This document shows, piece by piece, positions 26,145-35,525 of a stretch of DNA of 45,887 bases. The position numbers and the translations under genes were made by a program. The notes below the pieces were generated by a model. The model made no database searches and was not told where the DNA came from. It was given only the letters and a program-made list of their open reading frames with translations. The DNA comes from Candidatus Obscuribacterales bacterium (GTDB taxonomy: Bacteria > Cyanobacteriota > Vampirovibrionia > Obscuribacterales > Obscuribacteraceae): assembly GCA_021732565.1 (NCBI GenBank), contig JAKFUT010000182.1, positions 1-45,887 on the forward strand. The letters run 5' to 3'. Numbering within the stretch: position 1 is the stretch's first letter; each line of letters begins with the position of its first letter.

Positions 26145-26611
26145 TAGATTCTCCGTGCTACCACCCTTACATCCTTATCGAGTATATCAAGTGGAACAGC
26201 ACACCGGGTTGGGAATAATCCTGATTTGGTCGAATCAGTCCACCGTAGAGCCACCATACTTCCCGAAGATTAAGTCAAGGCAGAGGGATACAGAACTGTC
26301 AAAGAATCCCCTCTTCAATACCATCTGTACTATTGGAGTGTTCATCTCATTCCAATTGTGGACAAATTGTGGAGGAAATCATTTCTTAGCGTACGCGGAA
26401 GGAGCGCCCAAGTACTGATTTCCCGGAAACGGGTCGTAGTAACCACCATGTTGTTCTTTAAGAACCTGTCGAGTTGCTAGTTCACTTTCTCACCGGCGCG
26501 TGGAGTCGAACATACGAGTCATGCCGGTACGACACGAAATGCGCAGACATGATACGTAAAGTGAGGCATCGCAGATTTATGCAACGGGCAATGCTAATGA
26601 GTTGCAAGCGC
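26145..26611. other. Intergenic gap with a possible short gene remnant
   Basis: About 470 bases between two minus-strand genes, holding the promoter of the TPR/VWA operon. On the minus strand a 36-codon stretch (about 26500-26390) between two stops ends QHGGYYDPFPGNQYLGAPSA plus YAKK and looks protein-like, but it has no start codon; it may be the tail of a lost gene. Nothing else is recognised. Confidence 0.35.
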
Positions 26612-27760
26612 CTATTTCCTGACGAGTTCGTCTCGTTTGAGAAGGAATTCCTGCGTACTGCCCGGGGCGGAAACACGCTTGTGTTGGGCAGTTATGGCTA
26701 ATGTTTCACCACTGACGAGTTCATCTAACCGATTCAAACTGGCTACATTGAAAGCAGGCGGTGCTACGACGAAGAACTCGCAAAGCACCTGTAAATCACC
26801 AAAGTACACCTGACGATAGGAAGCAAATCGGGTTGCAGCAGACACTGCATCTGGAACCTTGAGTGCGCGAAAAATGGTTACGTAATGCTCGGATTGCACT
26901 CCTGCGCTACGATTCAGAGTAAGACGATTAGCAAATACTGCAAGCGCCCTGGTGCCTGCATCAAAGATAGAATGCGCAATATCCCGGTATTGATCGGGTC
27001 CAACTGCTAGTATCAGCGCTGCTGTATCCAGCACCGCACCCATTTGAGACAACCAAGATATTCGTGAGCTTCTCGATCGAAAATACATTAATAACGGGTA
27101 GGAAGTGTGACTCTGGTAAATGTCGATCATCCACCTTTCACATAGTTCCAGAATGGACGATGCATCGTCCTTCTTGCGCAAATTCTCGAAAAGCAACAAC
27201 CCGTCACAAGTCTGTTGAGAACGTGCCGAAATAATTTGGGAATTAACCTCTCGTCCGTGAAAGTGAGATTGCGTCGAAAACAAGAATGATACAGTGAGAG
27301 CAAGCAAAACAATACCGCTCACTGCCGCACAAACCACGGTGGCTCGCGACAGGAACGTGCATGCCACCACATCCCCGAAACCTACAGTGAGAACAGATGT
27401 GGCAGCGAAATAAATCGAGTCTTCCATGCACTTCAGATGTGGTGCAATATGAGTTCGCTCCGCCCAGAGAATCAAAGAATAACCGAGCATCATCACTGTG
27501 AGCCAACATGCCAGCAATGTCATCATTGCGAAGGGAGCAAACATAGGCAGAGAGTCGCGTATTAGCCTACTGTTCGGATAACGCGCAACCAGTGTTCGCA
27601 AAGGTATCCAGAGAATTCTTGAAGTCAAAATATGCGACAGCCTGAAGCGGCTAGGACGATAATGCGGAACGATAATTGATTGAAATACATCCGAGATTAC
27701 CCAAATAATGAGTATCAGCCCCGCTATCGCGGTAAAAATATCCTGTACGTGTGTCGCCAT
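26612..27760 (-). CDS. Potassium-channel-like membrane protein (Ion_trans_2)
   Basis: The 382-residue protein has a first helix at about 8-30, a second at about 75-100, a pore loop with selectivity filter TVGFGD (residues 125-130) and a third helix at about 137-162. The paired helices around the filter form a two-TM potassium channel core (PF07885). The C-terminal half of about 215 residues is soluble, without the Rossmann (RCK) motif GxGxxG, so its gating input is unknown. The ATG at 27760 is chosen because GAGGA lies about 10 bases upstream; an extension to 27811 is open but adds a stray hydrophobic stretch. It is not in an evident operon. Confidence 0.85.
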   Translation of the reverse strand: MATHVQDIFTAIAGLILIIWVISDVFQSIIVPHYRPSRFRLSHILTSRILWIPLRTLVARYPNSRLIRDSLPMFAPFAMMTLLACWLTVMMLGYSLILWAERTHIAPHLKCMEDSIYFAATSVLTVGFGDVVACTFLSRATVVCAAVSGIVLLALTVSFLFSTQSHFHGREVNSQIISARSQQTCDGLLLFENLRKKDDASSILELCERWMIDIYQSHTSYPLLMYFRSRSSRISWLSQMGAVLDTAALILAVGPDQYRDIAHSIFDAGTRALAVFANRLTLNRSAGVQSEHYVTIFRALKVPDAVSAATRFASYRQVYFGDLQVLCEFFVVAPPAFNVASLNRLDELVSGETLAITAQHKRVSAPGSTQEFLLKRDELVRK

Positions 27761-28020
27761 TCTTGAATTTCCTCGGCAGACGATGATAACAATGCCAAGA
27801 GAGAAAGTCATTAGACGAACTCAACACGACTTTTCCGAAAGTTGTCAAAGTCAGGCAGATTAAAGTCCAGCCCCCCAGATAACCCTACCGTCGGTCCAGG
27901 AGGAATCCGCTGTCATGACTTGCGACCAGGTATAAAGATGACCTTATGAACTTTGCTGCTTAACCCGGCAATGGGTATGATGAATTGTCTCCTCTTCTTG
28001 GCAACCCTTCCAAAACACCG

Positions 28021-29232
28021 ATGTCAACAAAAGTCAAAAAACCGATAAAGGAAAAAGCCAAAGGGCGAGGTGAATTCTTTAGTTGGATTTTTGACCTGGC
28101 CTACTTGGGCGCTTTAATCTTCTTTTTCTCAATACCAGCCAATAGCTACATGGTCTGGCACTGGGTTGGCTCATCGCTTGAAGATCCCGCAGTTCAGCTG
28201 TTAAGCAAACTGCCCCCTGGAATAATTTCGACCGGAAATCCCGACCCGGCGCCTGTGCTTCTAAATCCTTCACCGCCTCCCGCGAACCCATCCACATCTG
28301 AGTCACCACCGGCAGAACAGCAGCCGGACTGCTCGCAGTCTTCAGCTGATGACCCGCTTAAATCATCCGATGGACCGGTGGCTATCGCCCCTGTACCATC
28401 AGTAGCGGCCACCGTGGCACATCCTGCCAAAACGTTCAAAATCATTCGCGGCAAAGGCAAACCAGTTCAATTTGGAAAAGGGAAAATCAACGGGGTGCCG
28501 TTTTACCAGACTATTATCAATTTGAAAGATCCGGAAACCTTTCTGGTAGTCGGTCTACCGAACCAGGCACCGGCTGCGAACAGTCCGACTCGCACCTACG
28601 GGCACGAGAACTTCGATTCTCTGGTGAAACACTTCCCGGGAGCAGTGGTGGTCAATGGCACTTTCTTCAGCAAAGACAAAGAAGAGAGAGTCATGGGAAA
28701 CGTGGTTTCCCGGGGACGATTTCTAAAATACAGCCAGTGGGAGAACTATGGGACCACACTTGGTCTCAAAAGCGGTAATGAACCAGTGATGATTACAGCT
28801 CGCTCCGAAGGGCAACCGAATTGGCAGGAACACTGGTTTTCCCTTACCTGCGGACCGCGATTGGTAAAGCAGGGCGAAGTGTGGCTCGCTCCAGATATTG
28901 AAGGATTCACCGATGATCATGTTTTGTCGATTGGTCCGCGCGCTGCAATAGGATTTCCGAAGTCCAAAGACAAACTGTACATTATTACTTTCATGAATGG
29001 ATTATCTCTTGAGCAAGAAGCCAAACTCATGAAGGAGCTTGGCTGTTATGAAGCGATGAATCTTGACGGCGGTGCGTCTAAGGCACTCGCCCGCGATGGC
29101 AAAATAGTGGTGACACCCGGACGCGCACTGACAAATGTGATTGTGGTCTACGACACGAAGCATCCTGCACCAGAACCGGTGGTTTCATCGTGGATGCAGT
29201 TTCAGGACTCCAATCTAGCTGAGGGAATTTAG
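28021..29232 (+). CDS. Membrane-anchored phosphodiester glycosidase (NAGPA/DUF2233 family)
   Basis: From ATG 28021 the protein has 403 residues: a Lys-rich cytoplasmic start, one helix (about 22-42), a Pro/Ser-rich linker (about 70-130), then a NAGPA-like domain. Marks of the family are INGVPFYQTIINLKD, GAVVVNGTFF, GPRAAIGF, MNLDGGASKALA and VTPGRALTNVIVVY. The family hydrolyses N-acetylglucosamine phosphodiesters in animals and is linked to exopolysaccharide or cell-wall sugars in bacteria. The domain would lie outside the membrane. A TTG start 12 codons earlier (27985) is possible; neither has a good ribosome site. The gene is alone on its strand. Confidence 0.87.
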   Translation: MSTKVKKPIKEKAKGRGEFFSWIFDLAYLGALIFFFSIPANSYMVWHWVGSSLEDPAVQLLSKLPPGIISTGNPDPAPVLLNPSPPPANPSTSESPPAEQQPDCSQSSADDPLKSSDGPVAIAPVPSVAATVAHPAKTFKIIRGKGKPVQFGKGKINGVPFYQTIINLKDPETFLVVGLPNQAPAANSPTRTYGHENFDSLVKHFPGAVVVNGTFFSKDKEERVMGNVVSRGRFLKYSQWENYGTTLGLKSGNEPVMITARSEGQPNWQEHWFSLTCGPRLVKQGEVWLAPDIEGFTDDHVLSIGPRAAIGFPKSKDKLYIITFMNGLSLEQEAKLMKELGCYEAMNLDGGASKALARDGKIVVTPGRALTNVIVVYDTKHPAPEPVVSSWMQFQDSNLAEGI

Positions 29233-29302
29233 TTCCTTTGGAATTTTCAGTTGCAAAGTAAACATCGGGGTTGGTTTTCCTTGCGTATGCAGGCGTGCCA
29301 CC

Positions 29303-29342
29303 AAAGCCCAAAACTTGGGCTTTGCGCCGGGGTGCAAAGCCC
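29303..29342. repeat. Two overlapping, mutually exclusive hairpins
   Basis: AAAGCCCAA (29303-29311) pairs with TTGGGCTTT (29315-29323) round a three-base loop. GGGCTTTGC (29317-29325) can instead pair with GCAAAGCCC (29334-29342) round GCCGGGGT. The shared segment can join only one. It lies about 70 bases past the glycosidase stop codon and 90 bases from the convergent WG-protein gene. The first hairpin could act as a terminator of the glycosidase transcript. Confidence 0.65.
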
Positions 29343-29429
29343 CGAGCAATTTCCACCAGTGGGCGCCACGCTATTGTGAAAAGGCTCGCCTGGCTAATAT
29401 CCGGGAATATCGGTTAGCTTACTGTTTGA

Positions 29430-30713
29430 TTACCTGGCATCGACAGCGGCCAGCTCTTCCGAAAAAGATCCAGCGTCAAAGAAATTTGGTGTAATAACGA
29501 ACTTGCCGGTCTTATCAATAAAGCCTACTTCATTAGCAGTACTACCGACGCAAGCAAGCCCGTTGCGAAAGGAACTGGCAAACTTACATGGAAGTTTTAA
29601 TACAGTCTTGCCAGATTTGTCGATGTATCCCCAATTCTGGTTATCTATTTGATACTTAGCTAATCCCTCACTGAATTTTCCGACCTCGCGAAACTCCTGG
29701 CCGTTCAGTAAATATTTGCCCTGCCTGTCTATCAAGCACCAGGCTTCTGAGTTCGGGCCAGATGTGCTCGCCTCAACTTCGCCTTTAACTTCAGCCTTTT
29801 TCTGCGTAACAAGAGTGCGTACCACCCAGGCACCCTCAGGAGAGAAGGGCTTCGCTCTTTGATATTGAGGGGGAATGACAAATCGCCCGTTCTTATCCAC
29901 ATACCCCCACCCTCCAGACTTTTGATAAACTGCGGCTAAATTGCAGGAAAATTCGCCACAGTCTAATCCAAAAATCCCACGGTTGGGGTACCCCACTCCT
30001 TTCGACAACCGATCGACGGGTTGCGATTTGTCTCTTTCAATGTTAATCACAATTTTTCCATTTCGATTAACAAATCCCTGTTGCCTATTGCTTAGACAAA
30101 CTGCAGCCAATCCCTCATGGAATGCATTGGCGGCAAGAAAGCGGGGCGTAATACTCCAAGTACCGGTATGGTCTATAAATCCCCACAAAAACTTCTCACC
30201 ACTCTTAGTGGGAACCGGGGCCAAGCCTTCTGAAAAATAGCAGTCTTTGCTTACCTCATCCTCGTATGAGGCTCGACTTCCCTCATCGAGAAGCACATGG
30301 TCTACAGTCAATGGTATTTCGAAGGTTTGTTTGAATGCGGGGGAACCATCGCTTTTAATGAACGATAATCGCGCGACCTTGGAGAGGTTCCTCTCACCGT
30401 CTCTGTTGAGAGTGACAACTGCAGCTGCGTCCTCGGAGAAGTTATTAGCGGTGAAAAACCGGGGACTTATTTTGAAGAGCCCTTTTTTACTTATGTAGCC
30501 AAAGTTGGGTTCCTTCCCCCCTCGATTGTAAGTCGACGAGACACTGGCAGTAGCAGGAACATCGGCACTATCTATGGCTGTGCGTGTTCCGCTCGACTTA
30601 GTGATAACGTCGGTCGGCCCGCCTCCAGCACCGCAAGCGCTTAGGACTATGGAAATCACAAATACACTGCCGTAGCGGGCGAAGTTAGCCCGTGGTGGCA
30701 CCCGGTCACTCAC
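29430..30713 (-). CDS. WG-repeat lipoprotein
   Basis: With a GTG start at 30713 the protein has 427 residues and a lipoprotein signal: basic start, hydrophobic stretch and lipobox LSAC with Cys27. The rest holds about seven WG repeats, each of the form W/x-G-F/Y-I/V-D-x-x-G-x-x-x-I followed by FSEGLA-type ends (for example WGYVDKNGRFVIPPQY, VGFIDKTGKFVITPNF). WG repeats form beta structures on cell surfaces; no activity is known. A TTG start at 30785, 2 bases after the upstream hybrid kinase gene, is also open and would add 24 residues. As the last gene of a signalling run, it may be co-expressed with the kinases. Confidence 0.83.
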   Translation of the reverse strand: MSDRVPPRANFARYGSVFVISIVLSACGAGGGPTDVITKSSGTRTAIDSADVPATASVSSTYNRGGKEPNFGYISKKGLFKISPRFFTANNFSEDAAAVVTLNRDGERNLSKVARLSFIKSDGSPAFKQTFEIPLTVDHVLLDEGSRASYEDEVSKDCYFSEGLAPVPTKSGEKFLWGFIDHTGTWSITPRFLAANAFHEGLAAVCLSNRQQGFVNRNGKIVINIERDKSQPVDRLSKGVGYPNRGIFGLDCGEFSCNLAAVYQKSGGWGYVDKNGRFVIPPQYQRAKPFSPEGAWVVRTLVTQKKAEVKGEVEASTSGPNSEAWCLIDRQGKYLLNGQEFREVGKFSEGLAKYQIDNQNWGYIDKSGKTVLKLPCKFASSFRNGLACVGSTANEVGFIDKTGKFVITPNFFDAGSFSEELAAVDAR

Positions 30714-30787
30714 TGTTCGTAGGAAATCGGTATTTCGCCGGCCGACACATCGTTGATTTTGAATCTCAAACCTCTGACTTGGCAAGA

Positions 30788-32902
30788 TTACTTTTCACTT
30801 CCCGAATGTTTTTGTTGCTGAGACAAGGCCAGCCCTGAGTTAGCATTACCCGGTAGCAGTGTACAGTCAAACTCTCGTTGGCTAATAACTGCCGCGTTAA
30901 TGGCACATTGAGGTTTTGTCGGCAACGAAAAATAGAAGGTGCTACCGCGCCCCGGTTCGGATTCGAACCAGATATTGCCTTGTTCGCGCTCAACAATTTT
31001 CTTGCAAATCGACAGCCCCATCCCTGTACCCGTGACGCCAGGCTTCGCGTTGAGCCGATGAAACAGGCGGAAAACATCCTTGGAATAAATTTTGTCGATG
31101 CCAATTCCATTATCTTTCACCGCGAATACCCACTGTCCGCCATCTTCTCGAGCGGAGATTCGCACTACAGGCGCTTCCGTTCCATGAAACTTGAGAGCAT
31201 TGTCTATCAAGCTTCTCAACAGATATGCAATCTGTCTGTCATTTCCGAAAACCACCGGCAGTTTTCCAAAATTAACAATGCCCCTAGTCACCTCAATTTT
31301 ACCTCTGAGTTCTTCAATCGTGGCAGCGGCGATTATAGAGGTGTCAACATAGCTCAACTGAACATCAAGCTTGTTGATTCGCGCATAGGTCCAGAGATCA
31401 TCAATCATGAGACTAATTGTGGTAGCGGAAGTAACACAAATGTCTATGAATTCATCAGCATCTCTACCAAGACGCTCCCGATAGCGTGTCGAAAGCAGCC
31501 CGAGGTAGCTACGAATCTTGCCCACGGGCTCTTGCAACTCGTGAGATACCACTTGAGCCAGCAGTTGCAATTCGTCATTTATCGCCAAGAGTGACTGAGA
31601 GAATAGTTGTGCTTCTCTTTCGCTAGTGATGTCTATTAACTCCACAACGGACCCCGCGCCTCCTACCGTGCCGACAATAGGGGTGCAGCTATAAATTGCG
31701 TTAAACGGTTTGCCGTCCTTCCTGAAGAACAAGTCATCCCAGGTGCGAATCGTGTGAGGGACATCAGCTACCCGATGTAAAGGGCAATCGCTTTCTTGCA
31801 ACTCTGCACCATTGGGTCTGCGCGAGTGAATCATTTCATGAAACGATCTTCCTTCAAGTTCGCCGAAAGAATACTTCGTTAGCTTTTCCGCAGAACGATT
31901 CGCGAACATCACTTTTCCTTTAGCATCCAATAAAAACAGCGCCGCTACGGTGTTATCGGTGATGGTTCGCAGTAATTGGTTGAATTCTAAATTCTTCTCA
32001 GCCTCAACGCGCAACCGGCGTTCATTGGTTTCTCGAATGGCTCGACTCACCGCTACCGGCAGACAATACAAATTGTCTTTAAGAACATAATCGGTGGCGC
32101 CGGACTTCACTGCCTCAATAGCCAAATGTTCGCCAATAATTCCAGACAAGAAAATAAATGGCGTTTCCGACCGCACTTGATCACGAATCTCAAGTGCCGC
32201 CAACCCGTTGAACGAAGGTAAAGCAAAGTCGGCAATAATAATGTCTGGATCAAACGTCTTCAACGCTTCGCAATAACCGACTTCATCGTCGACAACGGTT
32301 AGAACAAAGGCCACCTGCCCGGTCAACTCTCTCTCTAACAATGCGACGTCGGAAGGCTCATCTTCCAAAAGCAATATACGCACCGGCCGCGCATTTGCAT
32401 CAGCCAGCGCCGATTGTTGCCGCTTTTGAAAGAATTGTAGTGCCTGCTCCTGTGCCTTTTGAAGCTTGCTGCGTTCAGCTCTTTCGTTTACGGCCCGATT
32501 CACCGAGACCGGCAATCGATCGAGTCGTCCTTTCAGTACAAAATCCGTCGCTCCTCGCTTCACGGCCTCGAACGCCCTGGCTTCATTAAGCGTTCCTGTC
32601 ACCAGGATAAAAGGTGTTTCTGGAGACTGTCGATGGAGCGTCTCGAGAGCGCGAAATCCATCATAGTCTGGCAGAGCAAAGTCGGAGAGCACCAAATCTG
32701 GTGCAAAAGCAATTAATTGATGCTCGAAATCCGACTCAGAGTCGACACAAAGAGCTTCAAAATTGAGCTTACTAGCTCGCAAGTGACGGACAATAAGCTC
32801 ATAGTCGCTGAGCTCGTCTTCTAGAACCAGAATGCGTAAGGTATCTGGTGCGAACGTCTCGCCGAAATAGCGATGAGGACTGGAAAATTGTTCACCATTC
32901 AT
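30788..32902 (-). CDS. Hybrid histidine kinase with two N-terminal receiver domains and PAS
   Basis: The 704-residue soluble kinase has receiver domain 1 (about 22-140, phospho-acceptor Asp74 in LSDFALP), receiver domain 2 (about 174-292, Asp225 in IADFALP), a PAS domain (about 308-430), and a histidine kinase core with His454 in VVSHELQEP, an N-box NALKF, DNGIGID and GTGMGLSI ATP-binding motifs. It should take phosphate from partner kinases on its receivers and phosphorylate downstream regulators. GGAGG 11 bases before the ATG is inside the preceding gene; the start lies 2 bases after the Rcp1-like regulator stop. No membrane segment. Confidence 0.93.
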   Translation of the reverse strand: MNGEQFSSPHRYFGETFAPDTLRILVLEDELSDYELIVRHLRASKLNFEALCVDSESDFEHQLIAFAPDLVLSDFALPDYDGFRALETLHRQSPETPFILVTGTLNEARAFEAVKRGATDFVLKGRLDRLPVSVNRAVNERAERSKLQKAQEQALQFFQKRQQSALADANARPVRILLLEDEPSDVALLERELTGQVAFVLTVVDDEVGYCEALKTFDPDIIIADFALPSFNGLAALEIRDQVRSETPFIFLSGIIGEHLAIEAVKSGATDYVLKDNLYCLPVAVSRAIRETNERRLRVEAEKNLEFNQLLRTITDNTVAALFLLDAKGKVMFANRSAEKLTKYSFGELEGRSFHEMIHSRRPNGAELQESDCPLHRVADVPHTIRTWDDLFFRKDGKPFNAIYSCTPIVGTVGGAGSVVELIDITSEREAQLFSQSLLAINDELQLLAQVVSHELQEPVGKIRSYLGLLSTRYRERLGRDADEFIDICVTSATTISLMIDDLWTYARINKLDVQLSYVDTSIIAAATIEELRGKIEVTRGIVNFGKLPVVFGNDRQIAYLLRSLIDNALKFHGTEAPVVRISAREDGGQWVFAVKDNGIGIDKIYSKDVFRLFHRLNAKPGVTGTGMGLSICKKIVEREQGNIWFESEPGRGSTFYFSLPTKPQCAINAAVISQREFDCTLLPGNANSGLALSQQQKHSGSEK

Positions 32903-32904
32903 TA

Positions 32905-33348
32905 TTATTTTACCTCCACTTGCAGGGGAGGCTTGTTCAAAATCAACCAGTAAAATCCGAGATCACTGATTGCTTTCGAAAAAGTATCGAACTCAACTGG
33001 CTTGACGACATAACTATTGGCACCAAGCCGGTAGCATTCCTTCAGGTCAGGCTCTTCTTGAGACGATGTCACAATTACAACCGGCAAGTGTCTCGTCAGC
33101 GGATTCGACCTGATCGATCTGAGAACTTCAATTCCACTGACTTTGGGAAGCTTTAGATCTAGAAAAACTACTTTCAGCGGGTCGCCGGCACCCTGACAGA
33201 CCGAAAGCAAGTACTTGAGTGCCTCCTCTCCATCTTCGGCCACATGCACACGATTTGCAAAATTGTGTTTTCTAAGGGCGCGCAGCATCAGCTCCACATC
33301 CTCCGGACTATCGTCTACCATCAATATTTCTAATTCATTGCTACTCAA
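32905..33348 (-). CDS. Single-domain response regulator (Rcp1-like)
   Basis: The 147-residue protein is a receiver domain alone. Acidic pocket residues DD (12-13), phospho-acceptor Asp64 (VFLDLKLP), the switch Thr94 (VTSS) and Lys116 (VVKP) are all present. The long loop before the Asp (LLSVCQGAGDPLKV) is the mark of Rcp1-type regulators paired with phytochrome-like kinases. It has no DNA-binding output and probably passes phosphate on or acts by protein contact. It lies between the Cph1-like kinase (27 bases upstream) and the hybrid kinase (2 bases downstream), which suggests a phosphorelay. Confidence 0.93.
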   Translation of the reverse strand: MSSNELEILMVDDSPEDVELMLRALRKHNFANRVHVAEDGEEALKYLLSVCQGAGDPLKVVFLDLKLPKVSGIEVLRSIRSNPLTRHLPVVIVTSSQEEPDLKECYRLGANSYVVKPVEFDTFSKAISDLGFYWLILNKPPLQVEVK

Positions 33349-33375
33349 TTTCTTGGCCCCTCCTTGGCCGTGAGG

Positions 33376-34347
33376 TCAAAGACCCGGTTCTTCAGTCGGT
33401 TTCTTACCGGTATTTCGTGGTAAGGCGAAGAAAAAAGTAGCGCCTTCGTTGACTTTCGATGCTGCCCAAATTCTACCGCCGTGTTTGCGAACAATTCGTT
33501 GCACAAGAGCCAGCCCAACCCCGGTTCCTTCAAAATCGCGGGCTTTATGCAACCGCTGAAATGGAGCGAAAAGTTTGTCGGCATATCGCATGTCGAAACC
33601 TGCTCCATTATCCTCCACGGAAAAAACAACTTCATCGTTGAGGATCTCGGCTTCTACATGAATGCGAGCCACGACACAGTTTCGGGAAAATTTCGCTGAG
33701 TTGGACAACAAGTTTAGCCAAACCTGCCTCATCATTGAGCGATCAGCTGTAATCCCGGGAAGACGCATTTTACTAAAAACAATTTTTCGCTGACTATCTT
33801 GTTCAGCTATTTCCAACCAAGTAGATTGCACCATGGCGTCCATATCGCACACGGCGTCACAGCGCTGCATTCTGCTCATCCGTGAGAATTGGAGCAAATC
33901 GTCAATCAACATGCCCATCTGAACGGAGCTACGTTCGATATTCTTCAGATAGCGCAACGCTTCCGGTTCGAGATTGTTTCCAAAATCTTCCATTAACGCC
34001 TTTGAAAACCCGTTTATCGAACGCAAAGGTGCACGCAGATCGTGTGAAACAGAATAACAAAACGCTTCCAATTCTTTGTTTGCGGCTTCTAGCTCAGCAG
34101 CTAGTGGCAAATTTTGGTATGCCGGCGCAGATCGCTTAGACCCCTCGGGTTGCTCTTTAGAAATCCTGGAAGTAGACTCATTGTTTTCGGCGTTTTCTTG
34201 TGAGGACGGATAACGGGCTTGGTGTGCACAGAGCAATGCTTCCTGTGTTGCGAGCCGGGCTTTGGCCTCGGCCAACTCGCAAATTAGATCTTTGATCTGC
34301 TGCCTGGCTTCTAATAAAGCAAGTGCTTGTATTTCTAGTTCGCGCAT
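33376..34347 (-). CDS. Cph1-like soluble histidine kinase
   Basis: The 323-residue kinase has a coiled-coil N-terminus (about 1-95) in place of a GAF/PHY sensor and then a phytochrome-type kinase core: FCYSVSHDLRAPLRSINGF (His102), N-box NLLSNSAKFS, VEDNGAGFDM, FAPFQRLH and GTGVGLALV. It probably phosphorylates the Rcp1-like regulator encoded next. There is no chromophore-binding domain, so the sensory input is unknown. The ATG at 34347 is used; a TTG at 34362 is open. First gene of the signalling run. Confidence 0.92.
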   Translation of the reverse strand: MRELEIQALALLEARQQIKDLICELAEAKARLATQEALLCAHQARYPSSQENAENNESTSRISKEQPEGSKRSAPAYQNLPLAAELEAANKELEAFCYSVSHDLRAPLRSINGFSKALMEDFGNNLEPEALRYLKNIERSSVQMGMLIDDLLQFSRMSRMQRCDAVCDMDAMVQSTWLEIAEQDSQRKIVFSKMRLPGITADRSMMRQVWLNLLSNSAKFSRNCVVARIHVEAEILNDEVVFSVEDNGAGFDMRYADKLFAPFQRLHKARDFEGTGVGLALVQRIVRKHGGRIWAASKVNEGATFFFALPRNTGKKPTEEPGL

Positions 34348-34526
34348 GGCGGGTTTACCCAAGAACGAAGCTGCTGAAAGAAATCTTGAACAATGGTATG
34401 TACAGGTAGACGGAAATTTAAAATCTCAGGTTCCGTACATTGCTGACTCTCATCCACGACAATAACGCGGTTGTTGTCATCATCCAAACTGAATTATAAA
34501 AGCAACAGAACTCTGGAAAACCCTAA

Positions 34527-35480
34527 TTATAGAAAAGCTTTCCCCGTAGCTCCCGCCTCTTGTTTTTCTAGCGGCGAAGATAGATTCGTCTTGGCATAGT
34601 GCTGCTTTAGCCAGTCGAGCACCAAGTTAAAAGTGTTGTCATCAAACTGGCCCATCTCCAGAATCAGGTGCTCTGCTGAGCCCACCATTACTAAATTCTT
34701 GTCGGGAGTATTGATGTGGTTGAATAGCTCGATGCTTCCACTCTGCTTCGCCAGGCGATCTTTGGTGCCGTGTAACATCAACACTGGCTTATCCTTGATT
34801 TGAGGAGCGAGCTCTTCTGTTTTCCTAATGAACAATTCAAACTTGACCAGTTCTCGCGGGGAGATACTGAGGTGCGCCCGGCTATCGTCTTTCCATTCTT
34901 TCTGAAGCTCCTTATTGGTGGTGGCTCGCCCGACCAATTGTGGTGCCAGATCGTACTGCTCATTCGGCGCAAATGACTGCATTAACACCTTGGCCAGCGC
35001 CTTGGATTTCCCGAAAAAATCCCGGGAGGGAACCGACGCAATCAGTCCGTCAACAAATTGCGGATATAAAGCCGCCGCCTGCAAGGCAAATGCTCCTCCC
35101 ATAGATTCACCCAACACCACAACCGGCACTCGTGGATGCATTTTTCTTATCCACAGCAAAGCTGAGCCGATATCAATTAGAGACTGATCGAATTTTAATT
35201 GCCGGGAGTCTTCGCTTGTATCTCTCCAGTCGCCAAAGCCGCGTACATCCACGGCGTAGCTGGCAATTTGTTCCTTTTGCATTCGCCTGGCGAAGCTGTC
35301 GAAAGCTCCCCTGTGGAGGCCGAAGCCATGAATCAGAAGAAGGACGATCTTGGGATCGCCCGAGGCGACGCTCCATGAGCTGAATGGCGCATTGGATACT
35401 TCAAGACTTTGCGCGGTCGCACAGGGCGCCCAAAGGCAGAGTAGCAAAGCCAGAGCGGCTTGAAGCAGTGGGTGGGTCAT
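34527..35480 (-). CDS. Secreted alpha/beta hydrolase (serine hydrolase, lysophospholipase-like)
   Basis: The 317-residue protein has a signal peptide (about 1-23, CATA-Q). The mature part is an alpha/beta hydrolase of the Hydrolase_4 (monoacylglycerol lipase/S33) type: LLIHGFGLHRG (oxyanion region), nucleophile Ser126 in GESMGG, Asp241 in LHGTKDRL and His271 in GSAEHLILE, a full catalytic triad. It should hydrolyse esters, probably lipids, outside the cytoplasm; substrate unknown. It stands alone between the two signalling blocks. Confidence 0.9.
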   Translation of the reverse strand: MTHPLLQAALALLLCLWAPCATAQSLEVSNAPFSSWSVASGDPKIVLLLIHGFGLHRGAFDSFARRMQKEQIASYAVDVRGFGDWRDTSEDSRQLKFDQSLIDIGSALLWIRKMHPRVPVVVLGESMGGAFALQAAALYPQFVDGLIASVPSRDFFGKSKALAKVLMQSFAPNEQYDLAPQLVGRATTNKELQKEWKDDSRAHLSISPRELVKFELFIRKTEELAPQIKDKPVLMLHGTKDRLAKQSGSIELFNHINTPDKNLVMVGSAEHLILEMGQFDDNTFNLVLDWLKQHYAKTNLSSPLEKQEAGATGKAFL

Positions 35481-35525
35481 AGTAAGAGTGGCAAATATGA
35501 GCGAAAGCTACTTCATTACCATAGC

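Noticed and set aside
26490-26535. Minus-strand sequence with GTTCGACTCC resembling a tRNA or tmRNA T-loop
   Set aside because: The flanking bases do not form a T-stem or acceptor stem, and no matching 5' half is present.
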